Shown: piece after piece, positions 21,019 through 32,704 of the stretch
How the letters are laid out: each line of letters starts with the position of its first letter
Position numbering within the stretch: the stretch's first letter is position 1
Assembly: GCA_030248215.1 (NCBI GenBank)
Contig: JASANG010003322.1
Span: forward strand, 1-64,000
DNA: 64,000 nt
Source of the DNA: Enoplolaimus lenunculus
Taxonomy: Eukaryota; Nematoda; Enoplea; Enoplida; Thoracostomopsidae
Reading direction: 5' to 3'
Translations under genes and position numbers: made by a program
Notes under the pieces: generated by a model
What the model was told of the DNA's origin: nothing
What the model saw: the letters and a program-made list of their open reading frames with translations, nothing else
Databases searched by the model: none

Positions 21019-21339
21019 CACCAAGAGTGAATCATAACAAGAGTGTGCAACTCTTGGGGTTCCGCATGGTACAAAATGTACCACCGGGCGTTGCGTTTTT
21101 GGCCGACCCCCCGTTGTTTAGAGGGAGAGGGTTGCTATCACTTGAATACCCCTAAATTAAACTATAAAGGGAGCATGTTTGACGCCGCATACATAAAGTG
21201 TCATGGTTCGCACCGGTTGTGCCCCTCTCTAAATAAAGGGAGGAAGGCCAAAAACGCAACGCGTGTCGGGTACATCCTTTTCTACACAGATGTGCTCAAT
21301 TGCACACTCTTGCAAACAGTCATTATCGACTCTTGCTAA
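21019..21339 (+). mobile_element. Family E hAT-like TIR element, copy E1
   Basis: Left end CAAGAGTGAATCATAACAAG then AGTGTGCAACT. The right end is its inverted counterpart ending CATTATCGACTCTTG. Flanks CTAACAC(C) and CTAACAC(T) form a 7-8 bp TSD. The middle is near-palindromic, with ACGCAACGCGTG and TTTAGAGGGAGAG/CTCTCTAAATAAAG arms. Confidence 0.75.
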
Positions 21340-21589
21340 CACTAATTCTGGGAAAGCTAAAGCTATCTTTATAACTGCATGAAACGTTGGTTCACAAAAA
21401 AATAAAGCATACTCAAACATACTAGAAAGCGATCTATCACATGAAATATTATATGGGGGTACATACTTTTCGCCACAGTAAAATGCCGGTCCCATCAATT
21501 AAATTACGTTGATAATATATGAATAGACGCCAAATTTTTCTAGAACGTTAATAAATGTTATTATTAAAATTACAATTAGCCTACGTCTA

Positions 21590-21995
21590 CTGTAATGAGC
21601 CGAATAATATACGGACAATCAGATAATATCCCCATTTTCAGTCTCGATCAACAGGAGTCGGTATTTTAATTGCAGTCCGTTAGTGGATAGCGTGCATAAG
21701 TCCTAATTCGAGTCCATAACAGACCAAAGTAAGAGAATGGCCTAGACTGCTCAAATATGTAGCAAAGACTTAGGCAAACCTTGATTAAAATTGCACAAAA
21801 AACTTAACGGACATCGAAATCAAACAATGTTTCGGATCAAGGCTCTGCCTAAAAGAAAGAATATAAAAAAGGGTGGTTGCGAACAACTCGAAAGGTGTAC
21901 ATTAACGATAAATAACAGTCCGTAACCGAATAACAAAGGGGGTACACTCTTGGCAAAATAAATATCAGACCTCCCACTTATACGGGTCGCTACAG
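21590..21995 (+). mobile_element. Family H TIR element, copy H2
   Basis: Ends CTGTAATGAGCCGAATAA and CGGGTCGCTACAG, each flanked by TA. It shares the interior AATAAATATCAGACC and ATAAATAACAGTCCG with H1 at 41454-41892. TA flanks suggest a Tc1/mariner-type target. Confidence 0.6.
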
Positions 21996-22050
21996 TACTC
22001 CCCCTAAGGTTGACCTTAACAATAACCCTCAGTGTAAGGATAAGTCTAGA

Positions 22051-22138
22051 AGTTGCGCTATACTTCACTAAGCCGAACGCCGGCGCGCGCCGTTCGCCGG
22101 CGGCGTCCGGGGGCGTGCGGTGAGTATAGCGCAACCCT
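22051..22138 (+). mobile_element. Family F short TIR element, copy F1
   Basis: 88 bp with ends AGTTGCGCTATACTTCACTA and GTGAGTATAGCGCAACCCT, inverted. The middle is very GC-rich with palindromic GCCGGCGCGCGCCG. It would fold into one hairpin. Confidence 0.7.
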
Positions 22139-22181
22139 AAAACTACGCCTAAGCTAAGGCATAAGTATAAGACTAATGTCT

Positions 22182-22370
22182 AAGGGTTGCGCTACACTTT
22201 TGTTGACATGCGACACCATCCAGCGCGTGCGGTATCGTACGCAAATCACTCGTGTACGATAACGTATGGTGATGGACGGTGACGGACGGCGCCGTACGGG
22301 TGACGGATTGCGCCGTACCTGTGACGAACGGTGACGGACGGCTCCGGACGTCAAGTATAGCGCAACCCTT
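22182..22370 (+). mobile_element. Family F TIR element, copy F2
   Basis: Ends AAGGGTTGCGCTACACTT and AAGTATAGCGCAACCCTT are inverted repeats. The interior has CGGTGACGGACGGCGCCGTA units that are expanded in copy F3. Confidence 0.75.
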
Positions 22371-22484
22371 AACCGGCACTACTGTATTTCTTTCCTTTAC
22401 TTTGCCACACAACTGAAAATGTGGAAGAAAACACTTAATTCATTTTATGTTGTTTTGCTTTAACAGCGTTTTTAAAAAATTCTA

Positions 22485-22538
22485 ATTCTGTTCTTTGTAC
22501 GTTGAAACGAGACGCCCCTAAAAGTAACATTGGACTAA
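22485..22538 (-). mobile_element. Fused fragments of B-like and A-like ends
   Basis: ATTCTGTTCTTTGTACG resembles a family B end. About 15 bp later ACGCCCCTAAAAGTAACATT is a family A end. The telomeric core is absent, which fits deletion between two elements. Confidence 0.4.
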
Positions 22539-22669
22539 AATCTTTACGACTTTAACTTAAAACATTTAAAACCTTTAGCTTCCGTCAAGCTAAATAAACA
22601 AATGGGTCTGATCGGTTATATCCCTCCAAGTCGACACTTGTCCAAACAACATGGTTGGATATTGGAAAT

Positions 22670-22760
22670 TTTAGCATATTTGAGCTTCTCACGACCTCGC
22701 CTGATCATTCCACGCAAAAGTTTGAATTTTGTGAAAAATTCCAAATGTACCAAAAAAAGT
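22670..22760 (+). mobile_element. Family M fragment
   Basis: CATATTTGAGCTTCTCACGACC and CATTCCACGCAAAAGTTTGA recur at 28225-28340 and 60548-60640, and in part at 48070 and 61365. Class unknown, no TIR seen. Confidence 0.5.
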
Positions 22761-23616
22761 ATCAAAATCCAACAATTTTTGAGCAAACGCCTGCTAAATA
22801 GTATTACCAAAACGATCCAATAAAATTACATAGCTAACCGATTAAAGGTTACTACGTATAGCTGGCCCAATATACCGGTACACAGACCCGAATATACTTA
22901 TACAACGAACGCTTCACAGACTCACAAGCGCAGTTTTTCGAATGATTTCCGGTATTTAAACTGTGTTTTGGACACTTTTCCTTAAAACCTGGTGTAATTT
23001 AAAGTGGGAATCAGCCCTAGATATCCTGGCCAAATTTTTAGAAAGACTTGAAAAACAGGCACCTATACTTTCTTTAGCATAACCATTTGGTTCCCTATTT
23101 GCTGAACATTAATTTTCTCGCTGGCGAAAATTTATATATTTTAGGTTATACCCGCGTAAAATAAAATTTCTAGCCACGTTTCTGCGTAAAACCTCTTTAA
23201 ACCCACGCGAACCTGTACTATTTGCCTGACTGAATATATTTTCTAACTTTTTTAACCCTGGTTTACGTTTTGCTGTATACTTTTGACGAACAAACTCATG
23301 GGTACGGTAGAATGACAAAAAAACACGACCCAACGCTTAACGAAAGTCTAGAAAACTCGGAAAACTTAAACTTTAGAAAACACCGGTCAGGTACGTACAT
23401 CCAGAAAACGGTATCTGGGCGGGGGGAGGGTAGATGACTCACCCACACCCTTACAGCGGCGATCAGGGGGGATAGATAACTCACCCGCCCCCTGACACCG
23501 GTGATAAAAATGCAACTTTCAGGTAAGGATTTCATTTCGAAAGGGTATTTTTTGAGTGATCGAAAAAAGAATGATTCTGTTCTGCTCAGATGTACTGTAC
23601 TTCTTTGACTCTCGAT

Positions 23617-23677
23617 TAGGCTTAGGCTTAGGAATACGCATAATCTACTGTTTACGCCCTTAAAAGTAATATTGGCC
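23617..23677 (-). mobile_element. Family A one-ended fragment
   Basis: GGCTTAGGCTTAGGAATACGC then TAATCTACTG, ending ACGCCCTTAAAAGTAATATT then GGCC, as in the right ends of A3, A4 and A6. The other half is missing. Confidence 0.6.
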
Positions 23678-23818
23678 GCCGTTTCTATAGAAACATATTC
23701 CCGACTTGCTACAGGGGTGTTGCAAAAATGCAATGTTTTTAAGTAATGTGTGACTCTAAGAGTGATGACTTTGTTAACAGTTGGTTTGGCGTTGAAATAA
23801 ACCTGATTACCAGACTCG

Positions 23819-23970
23819 GAGCCAGATCACCTTGCTAGTGGGTCTAAAAAATTTTCCGAAGGCGTATACATGGGTTTTCATTGACTTACAAGCAAGGTTG
23901 AAAATTTTCTAAGGGACCAACCTTTTTCCAGAGCGTCTGAGCGGTCCTCCGCAACCCGTGGCTGTACGCC
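23819..23970 (+). mobile_element. Family D MITE, copy D4
   Basis: GAGCCAGATCACCTTGCTAG, GACTTACAAGCAAGGTTGAA and a right end CGTGGCTGTACGCCCG follow the family order with moderate divergence. Confidence 0.65.
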
Positions 23971-24049
23971 CGACTGTTACACGAGCTATCCAACAAGGTC
24001 GTACGCCTTAATCCTAGGTGAATTAGGGACTTATGTCCCGCATCGCGAC

Positions 24050-24189
24050 CAGCGGGGCTCAGCTTTCCCAGGATGAATATTAGCCCTACTATAAAATTTT
24101 AAATCCTGCTTGTAAGTCTTCGAAAACCATTGTACGCCCCTCCTGAAAATTTTTTAGTTCCCCCTAGCAAGGTGAGCTGGCTCGCCGTC
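24050..24189 (-). mobile_element. Family D MITE, copy D5
   Basis: Reverse orientation: GGGGCTCAGC, ATCCTGCTTGTAAGTCTTCG and CCCCCTAGCAAGGTGAGCTG. It abuts the family F array at 24190 and probably replaced the left end of F3. Confidence 0.65.
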
Positions 24190-24540
24190 TGTCACCGTCC
24201 GTCACCATACGTTTTCGTACGTGAGTCATTTGCGTACGGTACCGCACTGTGTTGGACGGCGCCGTACGGGTGGTGACGGACGGCGCCGTACGGGTGGTGA
24301 CGGACGGCGCCGTACGGGTGGTGACGGACGGCGCCGTACGGGTGGTGACGGACGGCGCCGTACGGGTGGTGACGGACGGCGCCGTACGGGTGGTGACGGA
24401 CGGCGCCGTACGGGTGCTGACGGACGGCGCCGTATGGGTGGTGACGGACGGCGCCGTACGGGTGACGGACAGCTCCAGACGGTACCGTGCGCGTGATGGA
24501 CGGCACCGAACGGCGCTCAAAAAACTATAGCGCAACCCTT
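24190..24540 (+). mobile_element. Family F element, copy F3 (left end lost, array-expanded)
   Basis: The right end ACTATAGCGCAACCCTT matches F2. The expected inverted left end is absent, being cut by D5. The interior contains the 24-bp array described separately. Confidence 0.6.
24253..24460. repeat. 24-bp GC-rich minisatellite, 9 copies
   Basis: Unit TGACGGACGGCGCCGTACGG plus GTGG, nearly identical between copies. Each unit has the palindromes GGCGCC and CGTACG. Because 24 is divisible by 3, several frames on both strands stay open, and those ORFs are artefacts. Confidence 0.95.
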
Positions 24541-26034
24541 AGACTTTAAAACTTTAGGATCAGTACTCGCATTGATTACCTCCACAAAATTTGACAATTC
24601 ATCAGTTAACTGTATGTTCGATGTCTTTAACTTTGATCACAAACTTTTTACCCAACCAGGAACACGGCGTCGTCAGATCAAAAGAGCTTCACCTCCAACG
24701 ATTTTAAAAATTAAAAAAAATTTTAAGAAATACATACTTTACTGACAGAAACTAATTTATACACATGCTAAAAATATTCAATTTAAAAATGACCGTTACT
24801 AAATCAAAATTCGGCCGACGCCACCCTCTATGCAGCTGGCTCACCTCTGACTCGAATTCCCGCGGGTTGTGACACTTATCGGCGAAAACAACGACTTGCC
24901 AAACACACACAAAAAACAAAGCACATTACCAATCAGCCAAAGTCCCCACCCGAATACATGCAATACCGCAAAAAGACTCTAAACAGAACACACAAAAAAG
25001 TCAATTGTTAAAACTGCAATTTAGCAATTATAAAATCGCTTTTCACTCGCCAGCAGCCCTGTTTGACTGGTTAATTAGACCCGCGGGGTGCGTTTCTGCA
25101 GTTCGATGCTTAAATGGTTCAAAACCTGTATCTCTATTTGTGATAGGGTACGTATACGATGAGGGGTGGCATATATATGTGATAGAAATAGTTCGGATAT
25201 ATTATATGCGTTAAGCTAGAAACTTTTGCATGCTTTATAATTAATTTACTATCTTAAAGAGGTTAAAAAAACATTTCTCGGCGTTCGCTGCATTGACCAT
25301 ACATACCTCTAGAAATAAAATATCTGCCAATCAACGTTGATAAGGTATATTAGGGGGTTTTGTTCTAAAATACGAGGCATACAAGTTCTAGTGGTACTTG
25401 CTTACGAAACGGTGGTGTTGAAAAACACAGTGGCACCCAAGACGGGCTATTTTAATTAGTCATACCTAAACAATATTAATCAAAACTGCATATATACCAG
25501 GTTAGTGTGGGCGTAGCGAGCGAGAAATTGATTTAGCGAGAATATAAACCTGGTATGATAAATGCATTTGCGAGCCAGTGTAACAAGCCGAAATTCGTGT
25601 ATTTTACAACGAAAGGTTTGGAAGGTTAGTGTGACTCTTGTTAAAACTTTTTTTCTTGTCTCTTCAGAAATTTTCACAAAAGGGGACCATAATATATATT
25701 TGTATAACAACGCTTGTACAACGCAAACGAAGCGTAGTCGTAGAATTTTAGTATGATGGCATCACACCAATAACATTGTCGCAGTTTACATATACTAGTA
25801 TACACGTAGTAACACACATGTGCAAATGGACTAATGCTTCTCTTTCTTTAAGCTAAATTGTTGCCTAAGCCTCTTGTATTTATAAGTGAACGAAATTAAA
25901 AAACTGCTTTTTGAACAGCTGTAGTTATTTTGAACAGCTGCAGTGCTTATGAAACACATCCGAAACAATAGCTATTCTCAATTCATGAAATATTTGCACT
26001 GGCGAATTCTGCACTGATCACGGGATGTATCTAT
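24541..26034. other. Intronic stretch, no gene seen
   Basis: AT-rich DNA, no defined element ends recognised. Short open frames at 25005-25214 and 25480-25756 lack coding features. Confidence 0.35.
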
Positions 26035-26410
26035 GTCGTAGCCCAAGTTGTAATTTAGCCCAATTCCAAATCGGGCGAGTCCAAAGCGGAATTACGACTT
26101 GAGCTAGCCCAAGGCGCAATCATGTCTGATAAAGCTGTGCGTTTTCTGATTGGTTATTTGATTGTCGTAATTCTGCTTGATTCCACTTTGCTCAGTAAAA
26201 CAAACGGTCTAGTAAGCAACAGACGGCGATTACTTTTATCCAATCAGAAAAGAGTATTCGCAACAGCCAATCGTATTTGAGTTTGGCAATAAGGTAGCAA
26301 CTGATTTACAAGACGTGCACTTGTCGCATAAAAAGAATTACGCCGTGGACTAGCCCAAGTCGTAGTTACGCCCTGGACTAGCCCAATTCAGAATTGGGCC
26401 AAACTACGAC
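26035..26410 (+). mobile_element. Family G element with long inverted repeats
   Basis: Left arm GTCGTAGCCCAAGTTGTAAT and, after inversion of the right arm, GTCGTAGTTTGGCCCAATTC. Both arms contain repeated TAGCCCAA..(T/C)GGGC(G/T)AGTCCA units for about 85 bp. The middle holds an inner inverted pair, TTTTCTGATTGG and CCAATCAGAAAA. This makes a foldback-type non-autonomous element. No clear TSD was found. Confidence 0.65.
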
Positions 26411-26439
26411 TAGGACTACGACCGTACCTACAGCAAAAT

Positions 26440-26755
26440 TATTGCAATCAAGGGTCCATGATAGAAGAGTATGCAACTGTTGGATTTCCGCATGGTACAA
26501 AATGTACCCGGCACGCGTTCCGTTTTTAACCGTCCCCATATTTAGAGGAAACGGTCGCTGTCACGTGAAATACCCCTAAATTAAACTTTAAGCGGAGCAT
26601 TGCTGATGCCGGATACAAAAGTGCCATGGTTCGCACAGGTTGTACCTCCTTTGAATAAGAGGGCGGGGGCGGTTGAAAACGCAACGCGTTCCGAGTGCAT
26701 TATGTACCATGTGGAACGCCAAGAGTAGCATACCCTTGTATAATGAACTCTTGCT
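26440..26755 (+). mobile_element. Family E TIR element, copy E3
   Basis: AGAAGAGTATGCAACTGTTG, TTCCGCATGGTACAAAATGT and CACGCGTTCCGTTTTT, then inverted counterparts, ending AATGAACTCTTG. Diverged ends obscure the TSD. Confidence 0.6.
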
Positions 26756-28091
26756 CAAAACCAACCTGCCAATCAATCCTTCAACTAGAGAAAATATTGT
26801 TGGAAATACGAAAAAATATCAAACTTAAGTATATTTTGACTTATATTCCAACTAATAACAAAAAATATCTCTTGTACCCTTTTCGTCCCATTTACAGCAA
26901 AACCTACGGATCACATTCAGGTTTAGGTTACAACTTAGACAAACGTTTGGTTTAAGCTCCTGACCAGCCGTGTCTTAAACCTAACACTAAGCCTGGAACC
27001 TCAGCGTATGCCTGCGGAGGTAAAATGTGCAAGTGCCTGTATGCCGTCATCATGAAATCCTTGATCCGCCACGGGATATTAGCGAACTGACTGTACAAAA
27101 GTGATATACAAGAAAAGCGGTTGCCTAAATCGAATCTTAACCGTGTCAAACAAGCCACAAAAACACGGACGGTAGCGTACCCATTTAGCGCGTCGCATAT
27201 CTTTCTCTCACAACACACCGCTTACGGCCATAACCAAAATTTCATTTCGAGAAGGGATAACCCCCAAGTCTAAAGTATCCAGCAAGCCAGCATCGCGAAC
27301 GAGAATATTTTTTTAACAGATTACTCTACAGACTGTAAACGTCGTACCTTGGTTCGTGTGTCGTTTGAGATACTTCACACTGACATATCATCGGTTGTAC
27401 TACCCTCTGTTATGTACCGGTTTTGACACCGTTTGCATCAAACCCATACAGTACACAAAAGTGTCCAAAACCTAGGATAGCACGAGACAGAGACAACTAC
27501 CCATCCCCGTATGAACAACTACAACACACCGTTCATCGCGCAGGTTATGCGCTTCATATATAATTCGAAAGAGCGGGAACGCGCCAGAAAAAAGCCCAAA
27601 AATTTTGCGCGCGCGCGCGCGAACTAGCTATGTCATTTTCAAACGCTTTTTCGCTATATATATATAAGAAAAGAAGACCGAGAACAAGTTATGGCGAACA
27701 CAAATAACCGCCATAGGCAGATATGGACCGTTGTTGATGAAACTATCGTGTTGTGGTGTCGTGTTCGGAGTGTACCGGTGTAAGAAATACTTTACTATTA
27801 AAAGTATGCCGGCGGATGTAGAAGCCGGAAAAGCTGTGGCCGGCAGCGAAAATGGAAGCATTGATTTTTAAAATAGAATTAGTAAATTATTAATCATTAT
27901 TCAACAAAATTATGCTTTTAATTGATAGAACAAGTTTTTTTATTTGACAGCCCCGGTCGCCTCTGCCTTTCATATTTCGTCACACCCCCTGTTAAAATAA
28001 ACAATCGATGTTGACAAGAGTGGGAGTTATTGCCTCAGTTGTGTTGTTAGGATTCACTTTAACTTCTGAGCCTAGAACCAGGCCGATTGCA
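26756..28091. other. Intronic stretch with a (GC)n run
   Basis: No gene recognised. A GCGCGCGCGCGCGCG run at about 27607-27621 sits next to TATATA at 27655. Other open frames have no recognisable similarity. Confidence 0.4.
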
Positions 28092-28195
28092 GACCCGTAG
28101 CCAGCTCACCTTGGTATGGGGCTAAGCATTTTTAAGGAGAAGCATCCAAAGGCTTTCGATGACTTAAGGTTGGAAATTTTCAGGTCTTTCCGTTA
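28092..28195 (+). mobile_element. Family D MITE, copy D6 (right-truncated)
   Basis: CCCGTAGCCAGCTCACCTTG at the left and GATGACTTAAGGTTGGAAAT in the middle match the family. The right TIR is lost. Confidence 0.6.
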
Positions 28196-28224
28196 TGCCC
28201 CCCCAGCCGGAGTTTACCCAAATC

Positions 28225-28340
28225 TCGTTGAATTTAAAAACATTTGCGTATTTGAGCTTCTCATAATCTCCCACGATCATTCCACGCTTAAATTTGAATT
28301 ATTGAAAAATTCGATTTTTAAGGTCCCAAGGCCGCCCTAG
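28225..28340 (+). mobile_element. Family M fragment
   Basis: GCGTATTTGAGCTTCTCATA, CATTCCACGC and a TTGAATTATTGAAAAATTCG stretch match the family M segments at 22670 and 60548. Confidence 0.5.
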
Positions 28341-28824
28341 GGAACTAGGGCCCAAAAAGTTTTTGCCAAAAAGTTCGACAAATTATACTCCACTCGATGC
28401 AGTTTGCGGAGCTGAGTCCAATGGTGCCAAATTTTCCGCTATAACACCTCTGGTTAACTAGTTATGGTCAAATAACTGATTTAATAGCGAGCTGATAACG
28501 ATTTGGGTCAGCGACAAATCAGTTATTTGACTATCATTCGTGAACCAACCGTCTGATTGCGCAAAATTTAACACCATTGGACTTAGCTCAGCAAGCTTTT
28601 GTGACAAAAACGTTTTGGCTCTCAAGCGGGGGATGGGACCTTAAGCTTAAGACATTAGAAAGGATTATCTTAATGCAAAACCAAAGCTTCAGTGTAAGTA
28701 CGGGGGGAATGTACAAGACCACGAGCTATTCTATTTTATGACATATACGTCTATTACCCCACTTGCTGTCTCACGACATGACACCCAGCTTTTAAGCTCC
28801 CCCTACAGAGATCAAACCCAAAAT

Positions 28825-28895
28825 TTAAAAATTTAGCACTAAAAACAACGTCTACCTTCTCGCTCGTTTCGCTCGAGTGCTTTTTGTGCTTAGCG
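28825..28895 (+). mobile_element. Family N fragment
   Basis: TTTAGCACTAAAAACAACGT followed by CTTCTCGCTCGTTTCGCTCG resembles the segments at 32215 and 60255. Confidence 0.4.
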
Positions 28896-29154
28896 GAGAT
28901 AAAATTCCCTCAATAAATTTCTACAGAAACAAGAAAAAAATAAGCACCCATTGTACCAATTAGTATCTTTTGACCTGTCGTATTAGCGTAAGACAAAATT
29001 AGTACCGTACCTACGACATATATAGCAGGGTTCAACCCGAATTTCTGTTCCGACCGGAATTCCTGCAAAAATTCTATTCCTGTTCCTGTTCCTGTTCCAG
29101 ATCCTGCATTCAAACATGCAGGAACTGGAATTTTTACGGTGTTGTGCCAAATTA

Positions 29155-29245
29155 TGCATATATTTATATATATAAATAAATAAATATATATAAATATATA
29201 TAGATATATACATACATATATATACATAAATTATATATAATTAGA
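29155..29245. repeat. TA-rich microsatellite
   Basis: Runs of TATATA with AAATA and CATACA interruptions. The open frames read through it on the minus strand (Tyr/Ile-rich) are artefacts. Confidence 0.85.
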
Positions 29246-29749
29246 CAAAACCTACTGATGATTTTGTTTGAACTAGCGAACACGGATGTTGCTTAGGTTT
29301 CAGTTCTGAAGGGTATAACTTTTCTGAGCGAGTGTAGCGAGCGAGAATAATTATTTGACTTCTGCTCTGCAGGTTTATTCTACAGCTTGTAAAAGTGTCT
29401 GTGTTTTTTATAATCTTTCTACAACATTTAAAAGGATATAAACCGATTTTCGCCCGTTTTACACACCTGGTAGCCGAGTTTAAACTACTTGACAACGCGT
29501 CCAACGATGTTGTGGTCTGTGACGTAAAATAGCTATTATAAGCAGTTAAAAAAAGTGCTAATTTTCGTCACATTTACAAAATCACGTAAGCTCAATGGTT
29601 TATAATGGTGTACGAAATTAAAATTACGCAAGAACAGAAATAGCAAATTTAAGTTTAACTTAACCATAATTTGATTACGAAAAACCCAACGCTTCTGTAT
29701 CGTTCGTGACCAATGCTGCTAAAAGTATAGTTTAATGTCACGAATTGAT

Positions 29750-30053
29750 AAAGAAAATTAAAAAAAACACTGACGCCGAATTTACCCGTCCTATCTTATA
29801 CACACACTGTAAATTCTAGTGAGTTGATTTTCATTCAGAATCAGTGGAATCAAAGAAAATTAAAAAAACACTGACTCCGAATTTACCCGTCCTATCTTAT
29901 ACACACATTGTAAATTCTAGTGAGTTGATTTTCATTCAGAATCAGTGGAATCAAAGAAAATTAAAAAAACACTGACTCCGAATTTACCCGTCCTATCTTA
30001 TACACACATTGTAAATTCTAGTGAGTTGATTTTCATTCAGAATCAGTGGAATC
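29750..30053. repeat. 101-bp tandem triplication
   Basis: Starts at 29750, 29852 and 29953 with AAAGAAAATTAAAAAAACAC; each unit ends CATTCAGAATCAGTGGAATC. Copies are almost identical, so the expansion is recent. Confidence 0.93.
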
Positions 30054-32214
30054 GTCGACTTCAGAGATTTGAACTGTGAATTATCGTTTGTCAGAACTCA
30101 CAATTTTGAATCGAACGAACAACTCATTCTGAGTTAATTAATCATCTTCAACTAATCCAGAATTAAATCAGCTCAGAGTGAGTTAATGTTTACTGTTATT
30201 AAACGCAGAAATAACCAGAAATCACTAATTCGCTCTATGAGTTGGTTAATCAATTCATCGGAATTTATAGTGCAGTAAAATACTAATTTGACATTGAGGA
30301 CAAATGTATATTCTTCACAATATTAATAGTTTCCTAAGGTCTACACGTAGGTCTAAACTGATTTTTAGACAAAAACTACTTAAAACATGCGAGTGCAAAC
30401 GTAAGTCGAAGCCTAATCCTAAGACTAAGACTATTTTTAGACAAAAACAACTTAAATCATGCAAGTATCACAAAACTGTAGACAAATCACCGTTTACGAG
30501 GTCTTAAACTCCCTTGAAAATTCCTATAGAAGGTAATCCTATCTTTTAAAACTAGTAGCTACGCCCATCCCCTTTTAGTGAAATATTGTTTCAGCTGTTG
30601 CCGACACTAAAACCATAAAATGATAAAATACTGCCACGATTTTAAGACTTTTTAAAATTGACAAAATTATGATATTCGGTGTGACTGAAATTTTTAAATT
30701 TTATATTTCCAGTATTTGATTAATAAATGTCTCGCATTTTTGATACAAAATTCTCGTAATTTTAACAGAGAAACCGCCTTGTTCTGTGAATATTTCAAGC
30801 GGTACACATAAAACAATCAAAATTAATGCACAGATATCGGGTTGGGCTTCAAAATTCCTAAATTCAAAGACGTATAATTTTTAAAATTTAATGAAATAAG
30901 CATTAAACTAAACAGGTTACACGACCTCCCACAAATTTAGGCTTAGGCTCGGGCTAAGGCTTTGGATGTACTATATTCCAAGCGGTTTACATAATGAATC
31001 GAAATTTATGGTAAATAGGACTGAAGTTTAAACTCTCTAGTTCCAAGACATATTTTTAAAAATTATGAAACAGGTCTTAAACCAAACAGTTTACACTTTC
31101 TCGCTCGGATCAAAGCTTAGACTAGGTTTCGAAAAAAAACTATTTTAAGCCTTAAAATAAGCGTTAATCGAACCGTTTTACTAAGCCTAAACCTAAGCTT
31201 ACTTAAGCTACTACGATGATTTGCTCGCGAGCATTTTTTCTCGAAAAAAAACTATTTTAAGCCTTAAAATAAGCGTTAATCGAACCGTTTTCCTAAGCCT
31301 AAACCTAAGCTTACTTAAGCTACTACGATGGTTTGCTCGCGAGCATTTTTTCGTACATATTTTTGCGCCTTTCTTCAAAACAAAATTTTTTCCGCATCTG
31401 CCACTAAAAACATGACCCCACTGTACCATATAAATTGTGCCCCTTACGCCTATAAGATCTAAACATACCTCAGTAGTTTAAACCTACCGATGCTAACGTC
31501 GTTATATTTTTTCGGTTACAAGCAACGAAACCTGTTAAATGCGTCAAAAAAAACCCCCAGTTTTCCTACTTCATACCTATAAAACTTTTTCAAATATATA
31601 AATGGAACAAACTTGAATTCGGTGACGATGATAATTCGCCGGTTATAATTTTAGCCAAGCTTTCGCTCCATAAGACGTACCCGGGACCTTTAACTTAATT
31701 AGGGCCGCCACAAAACTTCTTGAATATACCGCACGGTTGTATGCTAAAGACTGTTTTAGTAGAATTATTACAGTTTCTTAGGTAAATTGTGTAGTTGGAG
31801 CCAAGGGTTCAAACATAAAACGGGCATATGGGGCCGCCCATTATCTATATAATTAAAGCTGCAAAACCACTCATACGTGTTTTGGGCACCGTTCCAGCGT
31901 TAGTTTGTTTACAATATTTTCTTATAACAAAAACGTGATTGTCCTGTGAGAAGACAATTGACGTGCAGATTGTTGTGCATTCGCTCGCTTTTGCGCATTG
32001 CGCAAACCCGGCTGACTAGCATAAATTATGAAGTCGCATTTTGATATTTTTAAATATTGCTAACATTTTAACTGTGACATATTAGAAAAATTTAAATAAA
32101 TTATTCATGGAAGCCCACCGAAATTCTAATTTTTCAAAAGAGCCAAAGATATGTACTTAGACCATATGAGTCATATTAGTTGCTATACTTTGAACCCGGT
32201 ATAGGCCTCACGAC
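30054..32214. other. Intronic stretch with scattered CCTAAG motifs and one duplication
   Basis: No gene recognised. It contains GCCTAATCCTAAGACTAAGA-type patches (about 30400, 30940) and the 112-bp duplication below. Confidence 0.4.
31130..31353. repeat. 112-bp tandem duplication
   Basis: Two head-to-tail copies (31130-31241, 31242-31353) starting CGAAAAAAAACTATTTTAAG and containing CCTAAACCTAAGCTTACTTA and GCTCGCGAGC. They differ at very few positions. Confidence 0.93.
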
Positions 32215-32340
32215 ACACGAGTCACAACCAAAATTTTTGTATTATGCACTAAAATAGCGTTTGGCTTCTTGTTCGCTTTGCACGCGAGTTTTGCTTCCAC
32301 TATTATATCGTCCTCAATCACTCGTTTTAGAAATTTCTGG
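32215..32340 (+). mobile_element. Family N fragment
   Basis: GCACTAAAATAGCGTTTGGC then TTCGCTTTGCACGCGAGTTT and an ATATCGTCCTC segment, similar to 60255-60360. Class unknown. Confidence 0.45.
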
Positions 32341-32704
32341 ATCCACTAAAGGTCCAGGTTCTGGCAGTGTTCCTAAGTAAATCCTGATAAAATCACATCA
32401 TACCTACCCAAAATTGATTTGGATACCTGTATAAATGTTTTATCTTTACTTATCAATTAGGACAACTCCCCCAAACGCCCATTGTAAAAATTTCTATGAC
32501 TCAATAGAACATATTAAGCTGATTACAAGCCTGGCGTTAGGATATACGAAAGTGATGGATCCAGATTATTTCACACCGCAGGGGATAGCATTGTATTTTG
32601 AAATTTGATGGTTTGCCAAAGAATAGGCACGGCTGGTAAGGGATGTGTCCCCATGTTCAAAAAACCGGATCCGCTACCGGTGCGAGCAGATAAGCTTCAC
32701 TTAC

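Noticed and set aside
21668-21727. tRNA gene (TTAGTGGATAGC and TAATTCGAGTCC resemble A and B boxes)
   Set aside because: No acceptor stem or anticodon arm folds, and it lies inside family H copy H2.
24164-24535. ORFs on both strands over the 24-bp array (HPYGAVRH, RRRTGGDG repeats)
   Set aside because: Tandem repeat artefact with no unique coding sequence.
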